A stretch of 64,000 bases of DNA, taken from the NCBI RefSeq assembly GCF_007992435.1, contig NZ_BKAG01000025.1, positions 1 to 64,000 of the forward strand, written 5' to 3'. This DNA comes from Prosthecobacter gellanilyticus (GTDB taxonomy: Bacteria > Verrucomicrobiota > Verrucomicrobiia > Verrucomicrobiales > Verrucomicrobiaceae). Shown one piece after another: positions 44,108-53,415 of this stretch. A program made the translations under genes and the position numbers. The notes below the pieces were generated by a model. That model worked only from the letters and a program-made list of their open reading frames with translations. It searched no databases and had not been told where the DNA came from. Positions within the stretch are counted from its first letter, which is position 1, and every line of letters starts with the position of its first letter.

Positions 44108-47100
44108 ATGAAACGGCTATTCGTCTTCCTTCCAGCACTCACCATCCTGTCCGGCCCTGCCGCCACGGCCCAATCACCCAGTTCACGGCCTGTGCCTGCG
44201 CTGGACGATGCGTTCACACGAGTGGATGCCAACAAAGATGGAAAGCTCGACGCGCAGGAGTTCGCGAGATTCATCGAACGTTCGCGCTCGATGAAGGGGG
44301 CGAATGCGGAGGAGGTCTTCGGCAAGCTCGATACCCATAAAGATGCGGGGCTCACGTTGGAAGAGTTTAGAAAGGTTACAGCGATTTCGCGGGGTAGCCC
44401 TGCGCCACCATCTGCGAAACCAGAGCCTGCCCCGACAAAGCCTGAGACCGAGCCAACCACACCGACCAAGACTCCACCACCCACTTCCCGGCCGGTGCCC
44501 GCGCTGGACGAAGCGTTCACGCGCGTGGATGCCAACAAGGATGGAAAGCTCGACTCGCAGGAGTTCGCGAGATTCATCGAGCGTTCGCGCTCCATGAGCG
44601 GCGCGAATGCAGCGGAGGTCTTCGGCAAGCTCGATACCAACAAAGATGGAGCGCTTACGGTGGAGGAATTCAGAGGGGTCACGGGGATTACTCGCGGCAG
44701 TCCTGCTCCGGCTCCAAAACCCGAGCCCATTCCGACGAAACCTGCTCCAACGGCGTCCACTGTCGAGAAGGCCCCTACTGCTGAAGGTCTGACGTTCTTC
44801 GAGAAGAAGATCCGACCCGTGCTGGCCGACAAATGTTACAAATGCCACTCATCGGACGAGGGAAAAGTCAAAGGCGGACTGGTGCTGGACACACGCGATG
44901 GTACTCGCGCGGGCGGCGATTCCGGCCATGCCGTGGTGCCGGGCGATGTGGAGGCTAGCTTGCTGATCAAGGCCATTCGTTACCATGACAAGGACCTCGC
45001 GATGCCGCCGGAAAAATCAGGAGGGAAGCTCGCAGACGATGTGATCAAAGACTTCGAGACATGGGTGCAATTTGGCGCCCCGGATCCTCGCACGGGCGAG
45101 TCGAAAGTAGCGAGGAAGGCGGACACATGGACGACGGCCATGGAATGGTGGGCGTGGCAGCCGCCCAAGAAATCGCCAGCGCCGGAGGTGAAGGACGCTG
45201 CGTGGCCGCGAAATGACATGGACCGTTTTCTTCTTTCCGCGCTCGAAGCGAAAGGACTGAAGCCGGTGTCTGATGCAGACAAGCTTACTTTGCTGAGGCG
45301 TGTGACCTTTGATCTCACGGGCTTGCCGCCGACTCCGCAGGAGGTCAGCGCATTTTTCAGCGACAGCTCGCCCGATGCCTTCAAGAAGGTGGTGGACCGC
45401 TTGCTTGAGTCACGGCAGTTTGGCGAAAAATTTGGCCGCCACTGGCTCGACGTAGCTCGGTATGCGGAGAGCACGGGCAAGGACATTAACCTCGCCTTCC
45501 CCAATGCCTGGCGCTATCGCGACTATGTCATCGCGGCGTTCAACAAGGACAAGCCTTATGACCAGTTCCTGCGCGAGCAACTCGCTGGAGACCTGCTTCC
45601 AGCCAGGGACGACAAACAACGTGCCGAGCAACTCATCGCCACTGGATTCCTCGCGATTGGCACCAAGAGCGTGAATCAGGCGAACGCGCGGCAGTTCGCG
45701 CTCGATCTGGCCGATGAACAGATCGACACCGTCTCGCAATCACTGCTGGGTGTCACGGCGGCATGTGCGCGCTGCCACGATCACAAGTTCGATCCCATCC
45801 CGCAGAGCGAATATTATTCCCTGGCAGGCATTTTCCTCTCCACCGATACTCACTACGGCACTTTTTTCGCCGCGCAGAATCGCAGCGCCACGCAGTTGAT
45901 TGAGCTTCCGAAAGGTGCGGGCGCGCCTGTGCTGCCACGAGTGCTATCAGTGCAGGAGCGCCAGCAAAAGCAGGCCGGACTCGACAAACTGATCAGGGAA
46001 ACGGACGACTTGGCCAATGCTACTTTCAAGCCGAAGTCCGGTGGCGATCGCAATCCACGCGGTCAGTTGCTGATCCTGTTCCGCATGAATCAAATCGGGC
46101 TGCTGGAGTCGGAACTCGGATCATTTGGCCCGGATGGCAAAATGCGTCCGCTGGCGATGGGTGTCACGGATCAGCCTGCGCAGCTCAAAGAAATCCGGTC
46201 ACGGGGGCGCGAAACACCGCGTTACGAAAACAGCACGCCGGATCAAGCCATCGCCTCGCGCTATCTGGAACGCGACGGGCGCTTCGCGAGGCCGCCCGAG
46301 TTTCGCGTCGTTAACGAGTCACCCGTGTTCGACCGTGGAGACGTGAACAAGCCGGGCGAGACAGTGCCGCGCGGCTTCCTCTCAGTGCTTACACACCAGC
46401 CACCGCCGAAACTGCCCGCCACGAGCAGCGGACGTCGCGAGCTGGCCGAATGGATGCTGTCAGAGAGCAACCCGCTTACTGCCCGTGTGATGGTGAACCG
46501 CGTGTGGCTATGGCTGTTTGGGCAGGGTCTCGTCAACACGCCTGACAACTTCGGCACGACAGGCAACAAGCCGGCCAATCAGGCGCTGCTCGACTCGCTT
46601 GCCGTGACGTTCCGCGAAGGACGGTGGTCGGTGAAACAGTTGGTTCGCGAAATCGTCCTGAGCCGCGCCTACCAGCTCTCTTCCACCTACGACGAAGCTA
46701 ACTTCGCCGCCGATCCAGAAAACACCCTTGTCTGGCGCATGAGCAAGCGGCGGCTCGATGCCGAAGCGATCCGTGACGCGATGCTTGCAATTTGCGGTCA
46801 ACTCGATCTCCGTCCGCGCCTAGGTTCAGCCATTGCGGAGTATGGCAATGGCCCCATCGGACAGTTCAAGCAATACCCTGACGCAGGAGTTCCTGAGGAT
46901 GTGCTTGTGGAAGCTGGCAGCCTCACTGCCGTGCGTTCGGTCTATCTGCCGATTGCCCGTGAGTTGCTGCCCGATGCACTTGCCGTGTTCGACTTCGCGG
47001 AACCAGGCTTCGTCACCGGCAGTCGCGAAACCACCAACGTCCCTTCCCAGGCGCTCTACATGCTGAACTCGCCCTTCATCGCCAATGCTGCGCAAAAGTT

Positions 47101-47329
47101 CGCTGAGCGTGTGATCGCCACCTATCCCGCAAGCGTGAGCAACCATGCGGCCCAGCGCGTGCAGCTCGCCTATGGGCTTGTGTTCTCCCGCGCTCCCAGC
47201 GAGGCCGAACAACATGCAGCTTCCGACTTCTTCGCCAAGTTTCCAAGCACCAATGCTGCTGAGACGACTGCCTGGACATCCTTCTGCCGAGCGCTCTTCG
47301 CCAGCGCCGAGTTTCGCTTTCTCAACTAA
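44108..47329 (+). CDS. EF-hand/PSCyt1/DUF1549/DUF1553 exported protein
   Basis: About 1073 residues from Met 44108, with a signal peptide (1-20). Residues 28-205 hold four EF-hand-like loops: DANKDGKLDAQE, DTHKDAGLTLEE, DANKDGKLDSQE and DTNKDGALTVEE. They are arranged as a tandem duplication with a 303-bp (101-codon) repeat unit starting at 44186 and 44489. A Pro/Thr linker separates the two. Next is a PSCyt1 cytochrome motif CYKCHSSDEGKVKGG (near residue 243), then DUF1549 (about 370-580) and DUF1553 (about 770-1030). PSCyt1-DUF1549-DUF1553 proteins are secreted and usually paired with DUF1501, as here. Function unproven; oxidative polysaccharide breakdown is often suggested. Confidence 0.94.
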   Translation: MKRLFVFLPALTILSGPAATAQSPSSRPVPALDDAFTRVDANKDGKLDAQEFARFIERSRSMKGANAEEVFGKLDTHKDAGLTLEEFRKVTAISRGSPAPPSAKPEPAPTKPETEPTTPTKTPPPTSRPVPALDEAFTRVDANKDGKLDSQEFARFIERSRSMSGANAAEVFGKLDTNKDGALTVEEFRGVTGITRGSPAPAPKPEPIPTKPAPTASTVEKAPTAEGLTFFEKKIRPVLADKCYKCHSSDEGKVKGGLVLDTRDGTRAGGDSGHAVVPGDVEASLLIKAIRYHDKDLAMPPEKSGGKLADDVIKDFETWVQFGAPDPRTGESKVARKADTWTTAMEWWAWQPPKKSPAPEVKDAAWPRNDMDRFLLSALEAKGLKPVSDADKLTLLRRVTFDLTGLPPTPQEVSAFFSDSSPDAFKKVVDRLLESRQFGEKFGRHWLDVARYAESTGKDINLAFPNAWRYRDYVIAAFNKDKPYDQFLREQLAGDLLPARDDKQRAEQLIATGFLAIGTKSVNQANARQFALDLADEQIDTVSQSLLGVTAACARCHDHKFDPIPQSEYYSLAGIFLSTDTHYGTFFAAQNRSATQLIELPKGAGAPVLPRVLSVQERQQKQAGLDKLIRETDDLANATFKPKSGGDRNPRGQLLILFRMNQIGLLESELGSFGPDGKMRPLAMGVTDQPAQLKEIRSRGRETPRYENSTPDQAIASRYLERDGRFARPPEFRVVNESPVFDRGDVNKPGETVPRGFLSVLTHQPPPKLPATSSGRRELAEWMLSESNPLTARVMVNRVWLWLFGQGLVNTPDNFGTTGNKPANQALLDSLAVTFREGRWSVKQLVREIVLSRAYQLSSTYDEANFAADPENTLVWRMSKRRLDAEAIRDAMLAICGQLDLRPRLGSAIAEYGNGPIGQFKQYPDAGVPEDVLVEAGSLTAVRSVYLPIARELLPDALAVFDFAEPGFVTGSRETTNVPSQALYMLNSPFIANAAQKFAERVIATYPASVSNHAAQRVQLAYGLVFSRAPSEAEQHAASDFFAKFPSTNAAETTAWTSFCRALFASAEFRFLN

Positions 47330-47351
47330 CCGACTTCCCCCGTTGTCCACC

Positions 47352-48737
47352 ATGACCTCTATTGACTATCCTGCCTTCAGTCGTCGCGAGATGCTGAAAA
47401 CCGCCTCCAGCGGCTTTGGCTATCTTGCCTTTGCGGGCCTCGCCGCACGCGCTGCCGATCAGTCCGCCGTGTCACGCGAGGGGCCGCTGGCACCGAAACA
47501 GCCTCACTTTCCTGCACGGGCAAAGCGCGTCATTTTCCTGTGCATGAGGGGCGGGCCAAGTCATGTGGACACCTTCGATTACAAGCCCAAGCTTTCCGCC
47601 AAAAGCGGTGCACCCGGCACACGTCCCGGCACCAAACTTCTCGGCTCAAAATGGAACTTCGCGCAGCATGGACAAAGCGGACTCTGGATTTCCGAGCTTT
47701 TCCCCAATGTCGCAAACCATGCCGATGAACTCTGCCTGCTGCGCTCCATGCAGACCGATCTGCCCGCGCATCCGCAGGCGTTCCTGCAAATGCATACCGG
47801 CTCGTTTCAGTTTGTCCGTCCCTCACTTGGCGCGTGGACTCTCTACGGCCTCGGCACCCATAACGAAAATCTCCCTGGCTTCGTCACGCTGACGCCCCCC
47901 GCAGCCTCCGGCGGCGCACAGAACTATGGGTCATCATTCCTCCCCGCGATCTATCAGGGTACGCGCATCGGTTCCGACAATCGCCCCATTGCCAGCGCTC
48001 AAATCCGCAACCTCAAGTCACCGCTCACAACTGATGTCCAGCGCGCCGAACTCGATCTGGTGCAGACGCTCAACCGCGCGACCTTGCAGCGCGACCAGTT
48101 CAATCCTGCGGTCGAGGGTGTGATCGAGAGCTATGAACTCGCCTTCCGAATGCAGAAGGAAATGCCACAGGTGATGGACCTCTCCAGCGAGACCGAAGCC
48201 ACGAAAACTCTCTACGGTCTCGACAACGAGGCAACGGCGGACTTCGGTCACAAGTGCCTGCTTGCGCGACGTTTAGTAGAGTCCGGCGTCCGCTTTGTAG
48301 AAGTCTCTCATGGTGATTGGGATCAGCACTTCAATCTCTCCAAAACGCTCGGAGCCAACTGCGCCTCGGTCGACCAGCCCATCGCCGGGCTGCTTACCGA
48401 TCTCAAGCAGCGCGGCCTCCTCAAGGACACGCTGGTGATCTGGGGCGGCGAGTTTGGCCGCACGCCGCACGCACAGGGCACCGATGGACGCGATCACAAC
48501 AACAAAGCTTTCACCATGTGGATGGCTGGTGGCGGCGTGAAAGGCGGTTTTGCTCACGGTCTAACCGATGACTACGGCTACGAAGCCGTGGAAGATAAAG
48601 TCCACGTGCACGACCTTCACGCTACCATCCTGCACCTCCTTGGGCTCGATCACGAGAAGCTGACCTACAACTATGCCGGCCGGGATTTTCGGCTCACGGA
48701 TGTAAAAGGGAACGTGGTGAAAGAGATCTTGGCTTAG
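47352..48737 (+). CDS. DUF1501 family protein, Tat-exported
   Basis: A 461-residue protein starting at Met 47352 with a Tat leader FSRREMLKTASSGFG. Typical motifs include VIFLCMRGGPSHVDTFDYKP, WGGEFGRTPHAQGTDGRDHN and HLLGLDHEKL. It starts 22 bp after the EF-hand/DUF1553 gene and is its usual partner, so the two are an operon. It is distinct from the lone DUF1501 protein at 21077-22477. Confidence 0.94.
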   Translation: MTSIDYPAFSRREMLKTASSGFGYLAFAGLAARAADQSAVSREGPLAPKQPHFPARAKRVIFLCMRGGPSHVDTFDYKPKLSAKSGAPGTRPGTKLLGSKWNFAQHGQSGLWISELFPNVANHADELCLLRSMQTDLPAHPQAFLQMHTGSFQFVRPSLGAWTLYGLGTHNENLPGFVTLTPPAASGGAQNYGSSFLPAIYQGTRIGSDNRPIASAQIRNLKSPLTTDVQRAELDLVQTLNRATLQRDQFNPAVEGVIESYELAFRMQKEMPQVMDLSSETEATKTLYGLDNEATADFGHKCLLARRLVESGVRFVEVSHGDWDQHFNLSKTLGANCASVDQPIAGLLTDLKQRGLLKDTLVIWGGEFGRTPHAQGTDGRDHNNKAFTMWMAGGGVKGGFAHGLTDDYGYEAVEDKVHVHDLHATILHLLGLDHEKLTYNYAGRDFRLTDVKGNVVKEILA

Positions 48738-48800
48738 ATAACCGAACTGAAGGTTAGAATCATCGTCGCCGGTGACGGCGAATGCAGCCGGGAGGCCTGC

Positions 48801-48833
48801 AAAAAAGAAGCCGCACTCCTCGCGGAGTGCGGC
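48801..48833 (-). terminator. Rho-independent terminator of the EF-hand gene
   Basis: The stem GCCGCACTCC (48810-48819), loop TCGC and GGAGTGCGGC (48824-48833) is followed on the minus strand by TTCTTTTTT. It lies 43 bp past the stop of the gene at 48876. Confidence 0.85.
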
Positions 48834-48875
48834 CTCAGAGATCAGAACCGGTCGTGCTGCCGGCTCAAAGAGGGA

Positions 48876-49169
48876 TTAGGCGTCCTTCTTCTTCTTGCCT
48901 GGGGCGGAGAATTCTTCCTTGGTCAGCTTGCCGTCGCTGTCCTTGTCCTTCTTGGCGAAGGAAGCTTCAGCCTTGGCGGCGTCTTTCTTGGCCTGGGGGC
49001 TGGCAAGGTATTCTTCCTTGCTGATGGAGCCGTCGCTGTTGGCGTCGAGCTTGGCGAAGATCTTTTCAGGGTCCATCTTTGGCTTCTTGCCTTCTTCCTT
49101 CTTCTCGTCAGCGGCGTTCACGAAGGTGGCGATGGCCAGAAGGGAGAGGATAGTGGTGATGACTTTCAT
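48876..49169 (-). CDS. Small exported EF-hand protein
   Basis: A 97-residue protein starting at Met 49169, with a signal peptide MKVITTILSLLAIATFVNA. Two EF-hands, DANSDGSISKEE and DKDSDGKLTKEE, carry all the expected Ca-binding positions (1, 3, 5, 12). The rest is Lys/Glu-rich with a Lys-rich C-terminus. Likely a periplasmic calcium-binding protein. The frame extends 46 codons upstream but without a signal peptide. Confidence 0.9.
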   Translation of the reverse strand: MKVITTILSLLAIATFVNAADEKKEEGKKPKMDPEKIFAKLDANSDGSISKEEYLASPQAKKDAAKAEASFAKKDKDSDGKLTKEEFSAPGKKKKDA

Positions 49170-49290
49170 GTTACGGATATTTGATGTGGTTTGGTATGGC
49201 CTGGGGGCGTTGGCTAAAACCAATCCCTTGCGCGTCTCCCTGAAACGCGAACCTTTCACGACAGTTTCATAAATTTTTTTTAGAATGTGC

Positions 49291-50040
49291 TCAGGGCAGT
49301 TTGCCACACACCTGGCAGTCTTCCCGGCGCGGCAGTTTGACCCGGCGGAAGGACATGCGGGCCAGGTCCATGCAGAGCATCTCTCCGGCGAGAGGCTCGC
49401 CCAATCCGGTGATGAGCTTGATCACCTCCATGGCTCCCAGACAGGCGGCGGTGCCGGACACGGCTCCGAAAACCGGGAACTGTCTCGTCCAGGTGGACGG
49501 CACCTCCGGCACGTAACAGGCCAGGCAGCCGGTGCGGCCAGGGATGAAGGTGGTCACGCTGGCTTCCATGTTGTGCATGGCGCATTCGACCATGGGCTTT
49601 TCCGCCCGGACGGCTGCGGCGTTGAGAGCCAGGCGCTCTTGAAACAAGGGGGCGGCATCCACCACGATGTCTGCCTGCTCGACGAGCTCGTCCGCGTTGT
49701 CCGCAGAGGCGTTTTCCGGGATGCCGATGATCTCACAGTCGGGGTTCAGCTCCTGCAGGCGGCGGACGATGGAGTCCATGCGCACCTGCCCCACATGGGC
49801 CCGGGTCTGCAGGAGCTGGCGATTGAGATCGGCCATCTTCAAATGCCCGCCATGGGCCAGGACCAGCCTGCCTACTCCAGCGGCGGCAAGTTCCAGCGCC
49901 ACCAGGCCTCCCAGGCCACCGACTCGTGAGACGAGGACAGAGCTTCCTTTGAGCCGGCGCTGCCCTTCCTCCCCCATGCCAGGGACCCACATTTGCCATT
50001 CATAGAGAGCGCGGTCGGTGTCGGTCAGTTCGGGGAGCAT
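49291..50040 (-). CDS. ThiF/MoeB-type E1-like protein, divergent
   Basis: A 249-residue protein of the ThiF/MoeB/HesA superfamily, which adenylates the C-terminus of sulfur-carrier or ubiquitin-like proteins. The zinc Cys pairs are present: GCLACY and DCQVCG near the end. The nucleotide loop reads VSRVGGLGGLVALEL and ADLNRQLLQT is kept, but the Asp-x-Asp before it is replaced by HGGHLKMADL and the later DCTDN by VDAAPLF. Activity may thus differ from MoeB. Transcribed towards the EF-hand gene. Confidence 0.88.
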   Translation of the reverse strand: MLPELTDTDRALYEWQMWVPGMGEEGQRRLKGSSVLVSRVGGLGGLVALELAAAGVGRLVLAHGGHLKMADLNRQLLQTRAHVGQVRMDSIVRRLQELNPDCEIIGIPENASADNADELVEQADIVVDAAPLFQERLALNAAAVRAEKPMVECAMHNMEASVTTFIPGRTGCLACYVPEVPSTWTRQFPVFGAVSGTAACLGAMEVIKLITGLGEPLAGEMLCMDLARMSFRRVKLPRREDCQVCGKLP

Positions 50041-50133
50041 GGGTGGGGCCGGTGAACGTCACGAAATAGCAGTATGTTACGCATCCTTCAAACCGGTTGC
50101 CTCCGTAAGAATTGACGCTTTGTTTCTTCATCC

Positions 50134-50958
50134 ATGAAACGTTCCTTTTTTCACGCTCTGGTTCTGCTTTCCCTGACCTCGGGCTTTGTCTCCATTCAGA
50201 CCGCGGGCGCCCAGGCGGCCAAGTCTGGCGTGCAGGAGTTTGATCCCCAGGCCTTCCCCGGACAGGTGGTGGATGACGTGGTGGTACCTGTGCCGAGTGA
50301 AGTCTTCAGCGTGCTCGACAAGCTGGGAGAGCCCAACTGGCAGCAGGAGATCCGTAAGATCGATCTGGCCAAGACGGGGGACCGCACCCGGCTGGCGCTG
50401 CAATTTGGCATGACCGTGGCCGAGGGCTTTGTGGCCGTGCAGGCTGAGGACAAAGAGACCGTCAAGGACATCGGCCGTGACGTCATCGACCTCGCCACCG
50501 GGCTGGGCCTGATCAAGTCCGTGCGTCCGCATGCGCAGGCCATCCTGGATGCGGCTGACAAGGGTGACTGGTCCTCCATCCGCAAGGAGTTCGACCAGAC
50601 GCAGAAGACCGTGCGTGACACGATGGAGCAGATGAAGGACGCGGACCTTTCCCAGTGCGTGAGCATCGGCGGCTGGCTGCGCGGCACTGCCAGCGTCACC
50701 TCCGTGGTGGCCAAGAACTTCTCCGCGGACCGCGCCGAGCTGTTGAACCAGCCGATGCTTGTGGAGCATTTCATCGGTTCCATCAGCAAGATGAGCAGCT
50801 CCGTGAAGGATCACGCGACGGTGTCTGACATCTCCAAAGGCCTGAAGAACATTCTGGCCAAAATGGAAGGCGCTGTGGATGGCTTCACCAAAGACTCCGT
50901 GCGTGACATCGGCAAGACCAGCGACTCGCTGCTGGACAGCATCAAAGCCGCGAAGTGA
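50134..50958 (+). CDS. Exported protein of unknown function
   Basis: A 274-residue protein with a signal peptide (1-28, ending TAGAQAA). The mature part is predicted helical, with several amphipathic stretches (SDISKGLKNILAKMEGAV). It contains a single Cys. No family recognised. It starts 93 bp from the divergent ThiF-like gene and is followed after 39 bp by another exported protein. Confidence 0.8.
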   Translation: MKRSFFHALVLLSLTSGFVSIQTAGAQAAKSGVQEFDPQAFPGQVVDDVVVPVPSEVFSVLDKLGEPNWQQEIRKIDLAKTGDRTRLALQFGMTVAEGFVAVQAEDKETVKDIGRDVIDLATGLGLIKSVRPHAQAILDAADKGDWSSIRKEFDQTQKTVRDTMEQMKDADLSQCVSIGGWLRGTASVTSVVAKNFSADRAELLNQPMLVEHFIGSISKMSSSVKDHATVSDISKGLKNILAKMEGAVDGFTKDSVRDIGKTSDSLLDSIKAAK

Positions 50959-50997
50959 CCTGACTCTTCCGTCCTGGCTCCCCCATCGAACATCGCC

Positions 50998-51438
50998 ATG
51001 ATTACACTTTTCAAACTTCGCACAGCTCTCCTTGCAGTTTTCCTGGCTGGCGCCGCGCTGCCCGCCCTAGCCACGGTGGATGACGCGCACAGCTATTCCA
51101 TGGAGGCTGCTGAATCCTTTGTGGAGCAGGGCTTCATCGTCCGTGAGGAATACTGGAACGGCGAGGTCAAGAGCGCGCAGAAGCTCATGATCAAGCACCA
51201 GATGTTCAAGGGGAACGAGTATGCCTTCTGGCTCGGCACCGCGAACGAGGATGTCACCTTTGAGCTCAAGATCTACGATGAAGCTGGCAAGGAAGTCACC
51301 ATCGATGGCAAGTCCTCCAAGATGTATGCCAGCATGCGGGTGAACCCGCCGAAGACCGGCACTTACACCATCGTCTTCTCGCTGACCTCGAAGAAGGAGT
51401 CCGGTCTATTTTGGGCGCTGGCCTACGGCTATCGTTGA
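50998..51438 (+). CDS. Small exported beta-rich protein
   Basis: A 146-residue protein with a signal peptide (1-22, ending ALPALA). The mature part ends in GTYTIVFSLTSKKESG, which suggests a single beta-sandwich. No family recognised. Located between the 274-residue protein and the PQQ-propeller gene, on the same strand (39 and 63 bp gaps). Confidence 0.78.
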   Translation: MITLFKLRTALLAVFLAGAALPALATVDDAHSYSMEAAESFVEQGFIVREEYWNGEVKSAQKLMIKHQMFKGNEYAFWLGTANEDVTFELKIYDEAGKEVTIDGKSSKMYASMRVNPPKTGTYTIVFSLTSKKESGLFWALAYGYR

Positions 51439-51501
51439 TCGTCTCCAATGGGGCGCTTTTCGGGCGCAACCATTCGCTCGTCTCGTGGGTTTCATGGTCG
51501 C

Positions 51502-52806
51502 ATGAAACCCACGCTTCTTTTGGCGATTGCCGCTACTCTTCCTCATCTTGGCATCGCGGCTGACTGGCCGCGCTTTCTCGGTCCCACCGGGGCTGCTGTG
51601 GTGAAGGAGGCTGGTATTCCGACCTCCTGGAGTACCTCGGAGAACATGGCGTGGAAGTTTGACATGCCTGGCCCGGGCTCCTCGAGCCCCATTGTGATCG
51701 GGGACAAAATACTGGTGACCTGCTGGACAGGCTATGGCGACCAGCCAGGCAGCAATGACATGAGCAAGCTGGAGCGGCACCTCATTTGTCTGAATCTGGC
51801 AGATGGCAAAAAGCTCTGGCAGTCCTCTTTCAAGACTCTGGGTGTGGAAGATGAGTATCAGGGCTTCATCACCGAGCATGGTTATGCCACGAGCACGCCG
51901 GTGAGTGATGGTGAGCGCATCTATGTGTTCTTTGGCAAATCAGGGGCGCTGGCCTTTGACATGGATGGCAAGCAGCTCTGGCACACACCGCTGGGCACGG
52001 GCTCCAGCGGACGGCGCTGGGGATCCGGTGGCAGCCTCATTCTTTACAAGGACAGTGTCATCGTGAATGCCACGGACGAAAGCCGCGCGCTGGTGGCTCT
52101 GGACAAAAAGACGGGCAAAGAACAGTGGCGCGCGGGCGGGGATATGATCGAGCTCGCCTATTCCACACCGAGCATCATTGAGACGAACGGGCGTACGGAT
52201 CTTGTGTTTCCCATCGCCCAGGAGATCTGGGGGCTGAATCCCGACACGGGCAAGCTGCGCTGGTATGCGAGCCATGGTCTTCCGGGGAATGTGTCTCCTG
52301 CGCTGATCCAGGATGGAGATGTGGTGTATCTCTTCGGCGGCTATCCGCAGCAGGGCAGCGCGGCGGTGAAGCTGGGCGGAAGTGGTGATGTGACTTCCTC
52401 AAACATCCTGTGGGAAAGCAAGAGCAGCAGCTATGTGCCGACGCCCATCCTGCATGAAGGGCATCTGTATGTGGTGAATGATGCGGGTTTCGCCATCTGC
52501 ATGGAGGCCAAGACTGGCAAGGACGTCTATCGTGAGCGTGTGATGGAGGGCGGTGGCGGGCGCGGCCGTGGCGGCAAGCCCTTCTATGCTTCTCCAGTGC
52601 TCATCGGCGACAAGATCTATGCCGTCTCGCGGCGGAATGGGACTTTCGTCATCGCGGCCAAACCAACTTTTGAAAAACTGGCCACGATTCCGCCGCTGGA
52701 TGATTCACAGTTTCATGCCACACCTGCGGTGGTGGGGCAGAAGATGCTGCTGCGCAGTGACAAGGCGGTGTACTGCATCAGTGCGGTGAAGGCGAATGTT
52801 CCTTGA
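51502..52806 (+). CDS. Exported PQQ-like beta-propeller protein
   Basis: A 434-residue protein from Met 51502 with a signal peptide (1-19, ending GIAA). The rest is a PQQ-like (BamB/quinoprotein type) propeller: repeats such as LVALDKKTGKEQWRAGG, EIWGLNPDTGKLRWYA and ICMEAKTGKDVYRE each carry the Ala-x-Asp/Lys-x-Thr-Gly-Lys-x-x-Trp blade signature. No cytochrome domain. It may be a scaffold or a quinoprotein subunit. An inverted repeat follows its stop. Confidence 0.9.
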   Translation: MKPTLLLAIAATLPHLGIAADWPRFLGPTGAAVVKEAGIPTSWSTSENMAWKFDMPGPGSSSPIVIGDKILVTCWTGYGDQPGSNDMSKLERHLICLNLADGKKLWQSSFKTLGVEDEYQGFITEHGYATSTPVSDGERIYVFFGKSGALAFDMDGKQLWHTPLGTGSSGRRWGSGGSLILYKDSVIVNATDESRALVALDKKTGKEQWRAGGDMIELAYSTPSIIETNGRTDLVFPIAQEIWGLNPDTGKLRWYASHGLPGNVSPALIQDGDVVYLFGGYPQQGSAAVKLGGSGDVTSSNILWESKSSSYVPTPILHEGHLYVVNDAGFAICMEAKTGKDVYRERVMEGGGGRGRGGKPFYASPVLIGDKIYAVSRRNGTFVIAAKPTFEKLATIPPLDDSQFHATPAVVGQKMLLRSDKAVYCISAVKANVP

Positions 52807-52822
52807 TCATGCATCTAACGTA

Positions 52823-52883
52823 CATTGTTCACGCTTCAGCGTGTTCAATGAACTCCCAAGCACACGCTGAAGCGTGAACAATG
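52823..52883. repeat. 22-bp perfect inverted repeat between convergent genes
   Basis: CATTGTTCACGCTTCAGCGT (left arm from 52823) is matched exactly by a reverse complement ending at 52883, with 17 bases between. The stem is strong but no T-run follows. A shorter copy of the core palindrome occurs at 4944-4960, so it is a dispersed element that may also act as a terminator. Confidence 0.7.
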
Positions 52884-52893
52884 CACTTGAGCT

Positions 52894-53313
52894 TCACTGG
52901 TCCTCGGTGGGGCCGCAGGTAACCGTTTCAGCGCGGGCTTTCTGCAGTGCGTCCTGCAGCTTTTCCCGGGTCAGGGGCTTCACCAGATGATCCCGATAGC
53001 CGACGGCGGCGCTGGCGCGGATGTCGGCGGGCGATCCATAGCCGCTCATGGCGATGGCATAGAATGGCTTCCGCTTCTGAGTCTGCCGCAGAAGGTCCCA
53101 GCCATTGCCATCAGGCAGGCCGATGTCGGACATCAGGACATCAAAGTCGGATTCATAAATGCCATGAAGGGCTCCCTCCATGTTTTCGGCCGTCATGACC
53201 TGGTGGCCCATGGTTTCCAGGCATCGTTTCAGGACGTCGAGAGTCTTGGTGTCATTGTCGACGATGAAGACGCGCATCTGTGCCGAGCTGAGGGAGTGCG
53301 AGGAGGCAGGCAT
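52894..53313 (-). CDS. Single-domain response regulator
   Basis: A 139-residue receiver-only protein. FIVDND supplies the acidic pair, the phospho-Asp is in VLMSDIGLPDGNGW, and HLVKPL has the conserved Lys. No output domain. Met 53277 would give a version without the 12 N-terminal residues. No kinase is adjacent. Confidence 0.9.
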   Translation of the reverse strand: MPASSHSLSSAQMRVFIVDNDTKTLDVLKRCLETMGHQVMTAENMEGALHGIYESDFDVLMSDIGLPDGNGWDLLRQTQKRKPFYAIAMSGYGSPADIRASAAVGYRDHLVKPLTREKLQDALQKARAETVTCGPTEDQ

Positions 53314-53415
53314 AAACGCACTTCGTGGCAGGCCAGTTTTCTGGATGTGCCATTGTTAGGCGGAATGCCCGATGCAGCTGTGCTGCGGCTGCCTGCCTAT
53401 CTGAGGTTCCTCAAT

